Shown: in pieces, positions 19,848-27,793 of the stretch
Layout: the number at the start of each line of letters is the position of its first letter
Position numbering within the stretch: position 1 is the first letter of the stretch
Assembly: GCA_008015155.1 (NCBI GenBank)
Contig: SSFA01000024.1
Span: 122,290-186,289 of the forward strand
Length of the DNA: 64,000 nt
Direction: 5' to 3'
Source of the DNA: Thiothrix sp.
GTDB lineage: Bacteria > Pseudomonadota > Gammaproteobacteria > Thiotrichales > Thiotrichaceae
Notes under the pieces: model-generated
Databases searched by the model: none
What the model was told of the DNA's origin: nothing
The model's input: the letters and a program-made list of their open reading frames with translations, nothing else
Made by a program: the position numbers and the translations under genes

Positions 19848-19876
19848 TTGACTTAGCCTAGCGATCCGCCTAAGTA
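19848..19876 (+). promoter_or_regulatory. sigma-70-type promoter for the formamidase-like gene
   Basis: TTGACT at 19848-19853, a 17-bp spacer and TAAGTA at 19871-19876. The -35 box is good and the -10 box is weak. Transcription would begin near 19883, about 40 bases before the start codon. Confidence 0.45.
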
Positions 19877-19923
19877 TAAGCTTATAAACGAGTTCCAATA
19901 GCGCAAGCACTGGGGGGAAAACT

Positions 19924-20730
19924 ATGATTACAGACTGGGACGATGCGTATAGCAATGGCGCTTATATCGAACATGCTGAAACTTACCCCAAGCTTTGGGC
20001 TGATTTAGCTGCGCAATTTCGCGCCACGGCACAGGCGGAACTCAATCTAAGCTATGGAATAGGGGAGCGTGAACGTTTCGATCTCTTTTATCCGGTAGAT
20101 ACGCCGAAAGGTTTGGCTGTTTTCGTACACGGTGGCTATTGGCTAGCTTTTGATAAATCCTCATGGTCGCATTTAGCAGCCGGTGCGCTAGCCCAAGGCT
20201 ATGCGGTCGCTTTACCAAGTTATCCACTCGCTCCACAAGCTTCTATTCCAGAAATCACTCAAAAAATCAGCCAAGCCATTCACCAAGCTGCGCAACTGGT
20301 CAGTGGGCCGATTCATTTAGCAGGGCATTCGGCTGGTGGGCATTTGGTCACGCGCATGATCTGTCAGGATTCACCCTTAGCTACTGCCATACAAACCCGC
20401 ATCAAAAGTGTCGTGTCGATTAGTGGTCTACATGATTTACGCCCTTTAATGCGCACGACCATGAATCAAAAATGGCAGTTAAGCACTGAAACAGCAGTCC
20501 AAGAAAGTGCTGCTTTGCAAGCACCTTTACCCGATATTCCAGTGGCTTGTTGGGTCGGTGCTTTAGAGCGCCCAGAGTTTTTGCGCCAGAATGATTTATT
20601 AGCGAATATCTGGACAGGTTTCGGAATTGATATTCGGGCGCATCGCGAAGCAGGGCGGCATCATTTTGATGTGGTTGCGGATTTGGTGGATGCGGATTCG
20701 GGGTTGGTGAGTGCTTGGCTCAGCCCATAA
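19924..20730 (+). CDS. alpha/beta hydrolase, probable kynurenine formamidase
   Basis: A 268-residue hydrolase. HGGYW at residues 69-73 provides the oxyanion hole typical of animal/yeast-type arylformamidases, the nucleophile elbow is GHSAGG at 134-139 (Ser136), and a His in AGRHHFDVV near the C-terminus completes the triad. N-formylkynurenine hydrolysis is the one step between tryptophan dioxygenase and kynureninase not otherwise encoded in the neighbouring operon, and the gene is divergent from it across a shared regulatory region. It would thus be an alternative to the unrelated bacterial KynB. The ribosome site is GGGGGGAAAAC before ATG. Its 3' end overlaps the convergent aldolase gene by 70 bases. 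Confidence 0.85.
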   Translation: MITDWDDAYSNGAYIEHAETYPKLWADLAAQFRATAQAELNLSYGIGERERFDLFYPVDTPKGLAVFVHGGYWLAFDKSSWSHLAAGALAQGYAVALPSYPLAPQASIPEITQKISQAIHQAAQLVSGPIHLAGHSAGGHLVTRMICQDSPLATAIQTRIKSVVSISGLHDLRPLMRTTMNQKWQLSTETAVQESAALQAPLPDIPVACWVGALERPEFLRQNDLLANIWTGFGIDIRAHREAGRHHFDVVADLVDADSGLVSAWLSP

Positions 20731-21362
20731 TTAGCCAATTTCGCATGCACCTCAGCCATTTGCTCATCGGTTAAAATCACTGCCCCACCCAATTGCAAGG
20801 CGTGATAATACTGCTGTGCTAGTGTTTCTAATTCACTCGCTAGCCACATCGCTTTTGGCAAGGTTTCAGCAGCAACTAGCATCCCATGATTGGCTAGCAA
20901 ACAAGCTTTGCGATCTTGCATGGCGACTAAAATATGATCGGATAATGCCTGTGTGCCATAAGTTGCATACTCAGCACAACGGACATCATTTCCACCAAAT
21001 AAAGCAATCATATAATGTACTGCTGGAATCGAGCGCCGAGTCATCGCTAGGCTAGTGGTATAAGTTGAGTGGGTATGGACGATAGCACCAATATCGGGGC
21101 GAGCGCGCATCAAATCATAATGAAAACGCCATTCGCTGGAAGGTTTATAGGGGCCTTGCCATGCAGCTGTCTCATCTAAAGCAATGGCTGCCAGCATTTC
21201 GGGGCGCATCGCTTCATAAGCCATCGCGGTGGGAGTAATAATGAGCTTATCTTGAGAGCGGGCTGAGATATTACCTGAGCTACCTTGATTCAAACCCTGC
21301 GCATTCATCCATAAGCATTGCTCAATAATAGCTTGGCGTAATCGATATTCCTCATGCTCCAT
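20661..21362 (-). CDS. class II aldolase/adducin family protein
   Basis: A 233-residue zinc aldolase-type protein. Motifs are NQGSSGNISAR near residue 25, SEWRFHYDLMRARPDIGAIVHTHSTYTTSLA (first metal His pair HTHS), and LLANHGMLVAAETL (third His). Family members cleave fuculose/ribulose phosphates or act as epimerases or decarboxylases. The substrate here is unknown. The last ~23 codons run antisense into the end of the formamidase gene. The C-terminal [14 protein letters not shown] tail looks non-conserved, so the frame may simply have been extended. The start overlaps the ubiC gene by 11 bases. Confidence 0.85.
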   Translation of the reverse strand: MEHEEYRLRQAIIEQCLWMNAQGLNQGSSGNISARSQDKLIITPTAMAYEAMRPEMLAAIALDETAAWQGPYKPSSEWRFHYDLMRARPDIGAIVHTHSTYTTSLAMTRRSIPAVHYMIALFGGNDVRCAEYATYGTQALSDHILVAMQDRKACLLANHGMLVAAETLPKAMWLASELETLAQQYYHALQLGGAVILTDEQMAEVHAKLANYGLSQALTNPESASTKSATTSK

Positions 21363-21903
21363 GCTGTGCTCCTACACGTTGCTGTAAGGCGGGCAAGAAA
21401 AATTCGCTAACCAATAAAGGCTTATCAGCGCCCACAAATAAGGTTTTGCGTCCTAGTAAACTTGACTCAAGAGTGAAGTTTAAATTCTGAAATACTTGTG
21501 CTTGGTGGGGGAGTTCTGCAAATAGCAGGGTTTGACGCTTTAAAACTGGCTCGGAAAAAATCCAATGCCCGAGTGGACGGCTGCCTAAGGCTCTAAGCTC
21601 TTGATAGCGCCCATGTAAAGCTGCTTCGGGTAAGAGCGAGCAAGCAAAGACTAAAGGCTCATCACCATCGCAAAGTAGTACTTCGCGTTGCAATACAAGC
21701 GCTGTGGGCTGAATAACTAAGTCTTCACAGACAAATTCTGGGGCAGTAATAAACTCATGTTTCAGAACTTGCACCTTAAATTCCTGCTGACAAACTTGTT
21801 GTAAGCGCTGCGTAAGTGAACCGCTGGCTAGTAGCCAATGCAATTGCCAACTAGCAGTTTGTGGTGGTGTTGCTTGCCAAGTCGCGGTAAATAAATCTTT
21901 CAT
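21352..21903 (-). CDS. ubiC: chorismate-pyruvate lyase UbiC
   Basis: A 183-residue protein resembling UbiC. Matching features are LLASGSLTQRLQQ near the N-terminus, the conserved Arg in VLQREVLLCDGDEPLVFACSLLPE (product-binding), a Gly-rich LRALGSRPLGHWIF and the C-terminal PLLVSEFFLPAL with the catalytic Glu. It makes 4-hydroxybenzoate from chorismate for ubiquinone. It overlaps the class II aldolase gene, an unusual partner since ubiC normally precedes ubiA. Divergence at some positions leaves a small chance of a paralogue with another role. Confidence 0.82.
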   Translation of the reverse strand: MKDLFTATWQATPPQTASWQLHWLLASGSLTQRLQQVCQQEFKVQVLKHEFITAPEFVCEDLVIQPTALVLQREVLLCDGDEPLVFACSLLPEAALHGRYQELRALGSRPLGHWIFSEPVLKRQTLLFAELPHQAQVFQNLNFTLESSLLGRKTLFVGADKPLLVSEFFLPALQQRVGAQHGA

Positions 21904-22029
21904 GTAGTTTGAAGCTTGGAGAAGGATGGGCTTGTATTCTGCCTGTTCACATTCTTATCTGCCAATACTCTGAAGCTGCTGGGCGGTTTATACTCTTTGT
22001 CTGCTCATCCACCAATTTGGTAGCTTGAT

Positions 22030-23421
22030 ATGCTTCATCCAGACAGTTTAGCTCAGCTCCATGCTTTACTCGGCGACCAAGGCTTACGCACCGATCCTTT
22101 AAGCCTGCAAACCTACGGACGCGATTGGACGAAAACCTATGAACCCGCGCCATCAGCCATCGCTTTACCCAATTCCACTGCCCAAGTGCAAGCCATTATT
22201 CAACTCGCTAATCAGACGGGTTTTAAAATCGTACCTTCAGGTGGACGCACTGGTTTAAGCGGCGGGGCGGTGGCGGCTCAGGGTGAAGTGGTGTTGTCGT
22301 TAGAGCGTATGCATAAGCTGCTTGAGTTTAACCCGCAAGATCGTAGCTTAAGCTGTGAGGCTGGGGTGATCACGGCGCAGATTCAACAGTTCGCCGCTGA
22401 GCAGCAATTGTTTTATCCGGTTGATTTTGCCTCAGCTGGTTCGAGTCAAATTGGTGGCAATATTGCGACCAATGCGGGCGGCATTAAAGTCATTCGTTAT
22501 GGCTTAACGCGCCAGCAGGTTTTAGGTTTGGAGGTGGTAACGGGTAAAGGTGAACTTCTTAAACTCAATCATGGCTTGGTCAAAAATGCCACGGGCTATG
22601 ATTTACGCCATTTGTTTATTGGCTCAGAAGGCACACTTGGAATTATCACTCAAGCCACCTTACAGCTCTTGCGCCCACCGCAAAATTTAACCGTATTCGT
22701 ATTAGGCGTGCCAGCGTTTGCAGCCTTAATGCAGGTCTTACAGCGCTTTCAAGCCGAGTTAGATTTAACAGCTTTTGAGTTCTTTTCAGATCGGGCTTTG
22801 CAGTATGTTGTATGGGATAAAGGCTTAGCTAAACCGTTTGAGACAGCAGCGCCTTATTATGCTTTATTGGAATTTGAAAACGATAGTAGCGGGCGTGAGC
22901 AAGCGGCCTTACAGGCTTTTGAGGATTGCTTAGCCCAAGGCAGCGTGCTGGATGGAGTAATGAGCCAAAGTCAAACTCAAGCGAAAGCTTTATGGCGTTT
23001 GCGTGAGATGATTTCAGAAACGATTTCGGTGTATACGCCGCACAAAAATGATTTGTCGGTGCGGGTATCGCAAGTGGCCGCGTTTTTACAAGCGGTCGAT
23101 CAGATTGTTGCTGAGCGCTATGCCGCCTTTGAGGTGATTTGGTATGGGCATATTGGCGATGGTAATTTGCATTTGAATATCCTCAAACCTAGCACGATGG
23201 ATAAGGCTGAGTTTTTTGAGCATTGTGCTGCGGTGAATGAGCAAGTGTTTGCTTTGACGCAGAGTTTGCAGGGCAGTATTTCGGCCGAACATGGAGTGGG
23301 TTTATTAAAACGCGACTATTTGTCTTATAGCCGTAGCCCTGAGGAAATCGCTTATATGCGCGCCATCAAAGCCTTATTTGACCCGAATCAGATTTTGAAT
23401 CCGGGCAAACTACTGGATTAA
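22030..23421 (+). CDS. FAD-binding oxidoreductase of the D-2-hydroxyacid dehydrogenase (GlcD/D2HGDH) type
   Basis: A 463-residue flavoprotein of the vanillyl-alcohol oxidase superfamily. The PP-loop IVPSGGRTGLSGGAVA is at about residues 73-88, and GSSQIGGNIATNAGG follows near 140. The C-terminal domain carries VIWYGHIGDGNLHLNI (metal-binding His residues) and SAEHGVGLLKR. It should oxidise a D-2-hydroxy acid such as glycolate, D-lactate or D-2-hydroxyglutarate, passing electrons to a quinone or flavoprotein. No glcE/glcF partner is adjacent, so a stand-alone D-2-hydroxyglutarate or D-lactate dehydrogenase is favoured. It is convergent with the EmrB-type gene with a 4-base overlap of stop regions. 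Confidence 0.88.
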   Translation: MLHPDSLAQLHALLGDQGLRTDPLSLQTYGRDWTKTYEPAPSAIALPNSTAQVQAIIQLANQTGFKIVPSGGRTGLSGGAVAAQGEVVLSLERMHKLLEFNPQDRSLSCEAGVITAQIQQFAAEQQLFYPVDFASAGSSQIGGNIATNAGGIKVIRYGLTRQQVLGLEVVTGKGELLKLNHGLVKNATGYDLRHLFIGSEGTLGIITQATLQLLRPPQNLTVFVLGVPAFAALMQVLQRFQAELDLTAFEFFSDRALQYVVWDKGLAKPFETAAPYYALLEFENDSSGREQAALQAFEDCLAQGSVLDGVMSQSQTQAKALWRLREMISETISVYTPHKNDLSVRVSQVAAFLQAVDQIVAERYAAFEVIWYGHIGDGNLHLNILKPSTMDKAEFFEHCAAVNEQVFALTQSLQGSISAEHGVGLLKRDYLSYSRSPEEIAYMRAIKALFDPNQILNPGKLLD

Positions 23422-24920
23422 GCTTTCTTTTTAGGTGGCGCTTTCAACAGAAACACCAAAGGAATCGCAGCCATCGTTACCCACATCATCAGGCGGAAAT
23501 CTTGCAAATAGGCCAAGGTTAGGGCTTGGATATTCACTTGATTATTGATGGCTATTAAACCTTGTGGTGTCTTTAAATCAAATACGCCCTGTTGTATGCC
23601 TTCATTCAAAGCCAGATTAAAAGGCGTAATATATTCAGCGAAAGCGGCGTGATTGATTTGCGTGCGTTGCGCTAAATAGCTAATCACAATCGAGATCCCA
23701 ATACTGCTACCAATATTACGTAATAGGCTAAATAAAGAGGTGGCTTCATTGCGATATTTGGGTTGAAGGGTGGCAAAACTAATCGCTGACAAGGGCACGA
23801 AAATAAAGCCTAAGCCAAAACCTTGAATCATGCCTACGGAAACAATTTGAAACGGGGTGGAATCAACGGTGTAATGCGTCATCTGCCATAAAGAAAACAC
23901 GGTGAATACTAAACCTAAAAAGATTTCCTTACGCGGATCGACTTTGCCTGAGAGTTTGCCCACCGTAATCATCGCCGCCATTGTGCCAATCCCACGCGGG
24001 GCTAAGAGATTGCCAACATCCAACACCGGATAGCCCATCAAACCTTGCATAAAAGGTGGCAATAAAGCCATCGTCGCTAACAGGATAATGCCAATAATAA
24101 AAATAAAAATTAGTCCGATCCCGAAGTTACGATCTGAAAAAATCAGCGGATCAATAAAAGGTTTGTCGGTGGTAAAGATATGTGCAAGGAACAGATAAAA
24201 GCCAGTTACTGCCAGCATGCCTTCCAAGATGATTTCTGGGCTATGGAACCAATCGAGGGATTCACCACGATCCAGCATCATTTGCAAAGCGCCAATGCCG
24301 ATGCTGAGCATTAAAAAGCCAAAGATATCAAAGCGGCGCGTTGAGTCGGTGGGCGTTTCTTTGACATAGGCCACCAAGCCAAACCACGCTAATAAGCCAA
24401 AGGGCAAATTAATATAAAACACCCAGCGCCAACTATAATATTCAGTCAGCCAACCACCCAGTGATGGCCCTAATACAGGCCCAATCATGACGCCTACGCC
24501 CCACATCGCCATCGCGGAGCCATGCTGTTCTTTTGGATAGGTATCTAATAAAACCGATTGGGACAAGGGTACTAAACTAGCGCCAAAAATCCCCTGTAGT
24601 AGGCGAAATAAGACAATTTGCTCAAGATTTTGTGCCGCACCACAGAGCATAGAAGTCACGGTAAAACCCACCACCGACCAAATGAAAACCCGCTTGCGCC
24701 CCAAACGCGCTGTCAAAATACCTGTAAGTGGCATCCAAATAGCAGCGGCGACAATATAAGAGGTCAGCACCCAAGAAATTTGATCTTGTGTCGCCCCCAT
24801 AGACCCTTGCATATGCGGCAAAGCGACATTGGCAATGGTGGTATCCAAAGCTTGCATAATGGTGGTTAACATCACCGAGACGGTAATGAAGCCGCGATGT
24901 TCCACCGCTTGGGTACTCAT
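23418..24920 (-). CDS. emrB: EmrB/QacA (DHA2) drug-resistance transporter
   Basis: A 500-residue major facilitator protein with about 14 membrane helices. The start segment LTTIMQALDTTIANVALPHMQG is the DHA2 motif D1, LTARLGRKRVFIW matches motif A, and WGVGVMIGPVLGPSLGGWLTEYYSWRWVFYINLP is the antiporter motif C region. It exports hydrophobic or acidic compounds by proton exchange, together with the EmrA-type fusion protein and an outer-membrane channel encoded elsewhere. Its start overlaps the fusion-protein gene by 4 bases. Confidence 0.93.
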   Translation of the reverse strand: MSTQAVEHRGFITVSVMLTTIMQALDTTIANVALPHMQGSMGATQDQISWVLTSYIVAAAIWMPLTGILTARLGRKRVFIWSVVGFTVTSMLCGAAQNLEQIVLFRLLQGIFGASLVPLSQSVLLDTYPKEQHGSAMAMWGVGVMIGPVLGPSLGGWLTEYYSWRWVFYINLPFGLLAWFGLVAYVKETPTDSTRRFDIFGFLMLSIGIGALQMMLDRGESLDWFHSPEIILEGMLAVTGFYLFLAHIFTTDKPFIDPLIFSDRNFGIGLIFIFIIGIILLATMALLPPFMQGLMGYPVLDVGNLLAPRGIGTMAAMITVGKLSGKVDPRKEIFLGLVFTVFSLWQMTHYTVDSTPFQIVSVGMIQGFGLGFIFVPLSAISFATLQPKYRNEATSLFSLLRNIGSSIGISIVISYLAQRTQINHAAFAEYITPFNLALNEGIQQGVFDLKTPQGLIAINNQVNIQALTLAYLQDFRLMMWVTMAAIPLVFLLKAPPKKKA

Positions 24921-25897
24921 GGATTTTGTTTAAGGGTGGCGTCAATGGCTTGGCTAGGGTTTAGATCAGCCTGTAAAGCACTCAAGCTGATGCCATTAAT
25001 GCGTCGCTCGTGCTTGGTATCAATACTAATCGTGGTACTCAAGCCCGCTTGTAAGGGGGGCTGCCCAGCTTCGGGCTTGATCTTGATACGCACAGGTAAG
25101 CGCTGGGCAATCTTCACCCAGTTACCGGTCGCATTTTGGGCTGGAATTACGGAGAATTCTGCGCCAGTGGCTGGGCTAATGCTTTCCACTTCACCTGACC
25201 ATGTGTCTTTAGGATAGGTATCAACTTTGATTTCAACCGGCTGCCCGACCTGTACATAAGTCAGCTCTGTTTCTGGAATATTCGCTTCAATCCACATCTT
25301 GCTGCCCGTCACTAACACTAAAGCCGTCATGCCCACATTAAGATATTGCCCCGGTTGCGGGGGTTGATAGACCGTACCAGATTCGGGCGCGACCACCACC
25401 GAACGTGCAATATTTAATTTTGCCGCCTCTATCGCTGCTTGTGCGAGTAAATAGCTAGGGTGTTGCTCGGTGGGCACATTCACACTTCCGCCTAAAGCAG
25501 CGGCCGTTTGCGCTGATGGCTGCATAGCATAAGAGGCACGTAGGGTATCTAAATCATTGCGAACTTGCGCTAATTGAGCTTCGGCTTTATGTAAATCGAC
25601 TTGATAGGAGGAATCATCCACTGTAAACAAAGTCTGCCCCTTGGTGACCACTTGATTATTGGTTACGAAAACTTTCGTAATCAGGCCGGGGACAGCGGTG
25701 CTAACGGGGATTTTATCGGTTTTGATATAGGCATTTTCTGTCTCGACATAGCGCCCACTTTTGAGATAGAAATAGCCGCCTACTAACAGGGCTATCAAAG
25801 GAACTACCACCAATAAAACTAGGCGTTTGGTTTTATTTTTATTAGCCGCTTTAGGGGCAACAGTCGGTGCGGACGGCTCTTGTGCGGGATCACTCAT
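24917..25897 (-). CDS. emrA: EmrA-type membrane fusion protein
   Basis: A ~326-residue HlyD-family periplasmic adaptor. A cytoplasmic Lys-rich N-terminus is followed by one membrane helix (about residues 26-45) and YVETENAYIKTDKIPVSTAVPGLI, the typical lipoyl-like start. A short alpha-hairpin and the VVVAPESGTVYQPPQPGQYLNVG half follow. The hairpin is short compared with E. coli EmrA. An ATG at 25897 is taken as the start; a TTG three codons upstream (25906) is closer to the GGAG site and cannot be excluded. The leader contains a perfect 18-bp tandem duplication. Confidence 0.88.
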   Translation of the reverse strand: MSDPAQEPSAPTVAPKAANKNKTKRLVLLVVVPLIALLVGGYFYLKSGRYVETENAYIKTDKIPVSTAVPGLITKVFVTNNQVVTKGQTLFTVDDSSYQVDLHKAEAQLAQVRNDLDTLRASYAMQPSAQTAAALGGSVNVPTEQHPSYLLAQAAIEAAKLNIARSVVVAPESGTVYQPPQPGQYLNVGMTALVLVTGSKMWIEANIPETELTYVQVGQPVEIKVDTYPKDTWSGEVESISPATGAEFSVIPAQNATGNWVKIAQRLPVRIKIKPEAGQPPLQAGLSTTISIDTKHERRINGISLSALQADLNPSQAIDATLKQNP

Positions 25898-25905
25898 GAC
25901 AAGCA

Positions 25906-25941
25906 ATAAACTCCATAGCTTTTATAAACTCCATAGCTTTT
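25906..25941 (-). repeat. perfect 18-bp tandem duplication carrying the ribosome site of the fusion-protein gene
   Basis: The unit ATAAACTCCATAGCTTTT occurs twice in succession at 25906-25923 and 25924-25941 with no mismatch. Read on the minus strand each unit contains a GGAG. The copies span the end of the MarR gene and the leader of the EmrA-type gene. Confidence 0.95.
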
Positions 25942-26383
25942 AGGATGGGCGACTCGTTAATAGATTGTCGCGGACTTGAATCAGCGTTTGTTTCAGCTGC
26001 TCATAATCTTGCTCAGATAAACCCCGACGCATATCAGCGCGCAATAATTCTAAAACAGTATGAATCTGCGCTAGCACCGGTTGGGCCGCTTCCGTTAATT
26101 TGATTTGATAAGCGCGGCGATCCAAGGGGTCAGGATGGCGCTCGACCCAACCTGCTTGCACGAGTTGATCTATCAAGCGCACTAGATTCATGGGTTTTAC
26201 TTCTAGTAAATCGGCTAGTTCGATCTGACGAAATGTTTCATTGCGCTCGACATACAAGAGCACTCGTGCTTGCGCTAGGGTTAGATTGCTACCTTCTAAA
26301 CGCCGCTGGAAAGCCTGACGCATCAAGCGCGAAGCATCAGTCAGCAGAAACCCCACGGTTTCCATAGCAGGTTTAGTGGTCAT
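25940..26383 (-). CDS. MarR family regulator of the EmrAB-type pump
   Basis: A 147-residue winged-helix protein: NLTLAQARVLLYVERNETFRQ, IELADLLEVKPMNLVRLIDQLVQ (recognition helix) and the wing VERHPDPLDRRAYQIKLTEAAQPVL. It is the first gene of a three-gene operon with the fusion protein and EmrB, the arrangement of E. coli emrRAB, and should repress the operon until a pump substrate binds. A perfect 9-1-9 palindrome overlaps the predicted -10 box 16 bases before its start. Confidence 0.92.
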   Translation of the reverse strand: MTTKPAMETVGFLLTDASRLMRQAFQRRLEGSNLTLAQARVLLYVERNETFRQIELADLLEVKPMNLVRLIDQLVQAGWVERHPDPLDRRAYQIKLTEAAQPVLAQIHTVLELLRADMRRGLSEQDYEQLKQTLIQVRDNLLTSRPS

Positions 26384-26398
26384 GATCAGCAGAGAAAT

Positions 26399-26417
26399 TA
26401 ATAACGTGACGTTATTA
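26399..26417. promoter_or_regulatory. palindromic operator of the MarR-EmrAB operon
   Basis: TAATAACGT and ACGTTATTA form a perfect inverted repeat around a single central G. The site overlaps the minus-strand -10 box (TATAAT, complement of 26414-26419) and the likely start of transcription, which fits repression. Confidence 0.7.
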
Positions 26418-26441
26418 TATACTTAAGCAAGTTTTTGTAAA
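26414..26441 (-). promoter_or_regulatory. sigma-70 promoter of the MarR-EmrAB operon
   Basis: On the minus strand TTTACA (complement of 26436-26441), 16-bp spacer, and a consensus TATAAT (26414-26419). It lies 31 bases before the regulator's start codon and its -10 box overlaps the palindrome. Confidence 0.6.
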
Positions 26442-26542
26442 GTTTGCTTGACTTGAGCCGATAAAGCGCCAAAGGCCTTGCTTTGGATGAGCCTTGTAAA
26501 CGTCAAGGAGAGTCATAAAGCAGGAGCGCTGCCCTAGAGCAC

Positions 26543-26571
26543 TAAAAGGCTAGCGCCTACTTAGCCTTTTA
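26543..26571 (-). terminator. terminator of the 14-kb aromatic operon
   Basis: TAAAAGGCTA at 26543-26552 pairs perfectly with TAGCCTTTTA at 26562-26571 around a 9-base loop. On the minus strand the 3' arm ends in a T-tract. The hairpin overlaps the last codons of the ferredoxin reductase gene. Confidence 0.7.
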
Positions 26572-27790
26572 ATAAACTCTGCAATTTCACACTCGTATCT
26601 GCCAAGGCTTTAGCATCCACGGCTTTACGCTGCTCCATTAAACGCTTGGACACTTTAATATCCATAGGGCTATTAATGGCAATCACCGCGTCGAGTTGGT
26701 TTTCGTCATTGAGATAAAACGCGCTAAAGGAGGGGCTTGCTGGGTCGCCACGATACACTGGAGTTGACCACTGTTGCGGCATACCCAGTGCTTGTAAATT
26801 CACCGCATATTGATCCGACCAAAACCAAGGTACTTCATGATACTTAGCATCTTGTTGGAGAATGGCTTTAGCGGTAGCAATGGCTTGATTCTGCGCATTC
26901 GCCCACGACTCCAAACGCATCATGCGCCCTAGCCACGGATGAGGATAGGAAGTCACATCGCCGCAAGCAAAAATATGCGCATCTGTCGTGCGCCCTTCAG
27001 CATCGGTGACAATGCCATTATTCACCGCTAAACCAGCCGCTTGGGCTAATTCCGCATTGGGAATCACGCCTATGCCGACTACGACTTGATCGGCTTCAAG
27101 CACGGAGCCATCCGCCAAATAGACTTTAATGCTAGTGGGAGTTTCTTCGAATTTTTCTAGATTCACGCCGAGTTTAACCGTGACACCCTGTTCTTGATGC
27201 AAGTGGAGTAGGAATTCGGAAAACTCCGGCGGTAAAGCCCGTGCACTTAAACGCTCGCCTGCTTCTAAGACTGTCACCGTTGCGCCACGTTTACGCGCAC
27301 TAGCGGCTACCTCCAAACCAATCCAGCCGCCGCCAATCACCAGCAAGGAACTGCTCTCACTTAAGTCATTACGCAACTGGGTGCAATCTTCCATATTGCG
27401 CAAATAACGCACGCGTTGTGAATCGCTGCCTGCCAAATTTAAGGTGCGCACTCGACTACCCGTGGCTAAGACCAAGGCGTCATAAGCAAGGGTTTTGCCA
27501 TTGTCGCCCGTCACAGTCTGTTGCTCACGAGCAATAGCCGTCACGCGAAACTGGGGCTGCCAATTAATATTAAGGTCGCTTAATTGCTGCTCTGACCATA
27601 AATAGGTCGTGTGATGATCGGCATCACCCAATAATACCGCTTTGGATAAAGGCGGGCGTTCATAAGGTGGATGCGCCTCATCCCCCAATAAGTAAATTTC
27701 ACCCGTAAAGCCTTGATCACGCAAGGTTTTGGCTACCCAGCCTCCCGCTTGTCCAGCCCCTACAATCACCACTGTATTGAGCGTATCCAT
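26561..27790 (-). CDS. FAD-dependent ferredoxin reductase component of a Rieske oxygenase
   Basis: A 409-residue reductase like BphA4/rubredoxin reductases: FAD-binding GAGQAGG at residues 11-17, YERPPLSKAVLLG, ATGSRVR, NAD-binding IGGGWIGLEVAA, and the second FAD motif AEGRTTDAHIFACGDV. It should carry electrons from NADH to the Rieske ferredoxin encoded first in the operon (40514-40825). It is the last gene, 3 bases after the extradiol dioxygenase stop, and is followed by the terminator. Confidence 0.9.
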   Translation of the reverse strand: MDTLNTVVIVGAGQAGGWVAKTLRDQGFTGEIYLLGDEAHPPYERPPLSKAVLLGDADHHTTYLWSEQQLSDLNINWQPQFRVTAIAREQQTVTGDNGKTLAYDALVLATGSRVRTLNLAGSDSQRVRYLRNMEDCTQLRNDLSESSSLLVIGGGWIGLEVAASARKRGATVTVLEAGERLSARALPPEFSEFLLHLHQEQGVTVKLGVNLEKFEETPTSIKVYLADGSVLEADQVVVGIGVIPNAELAQAAGLAVNNGIVTDAEGRTTDAHIFACGDVTSYPHPWLGRMMRLESWANAQNQAIATAKAILQQDAKYHEVPWFWSDQYAVNLQALGMPQQWSTPVYRGDPASPSFSAFYLNDENQLDAVIAINSPMDIKVSKRLMEQRKAVDAKALADTSVKLQSLLKG

Positions 27791-27793
27791 AGC

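Noticed and set aside
19749..19955. 69-codon N-terminal extension of the anthraniloyl-CoA monooxygenase
   Set aside because: It would cover the divergent promoter and start of the formamidase gene; the family starts at MKILVLGGG, which has its own ribosome site.
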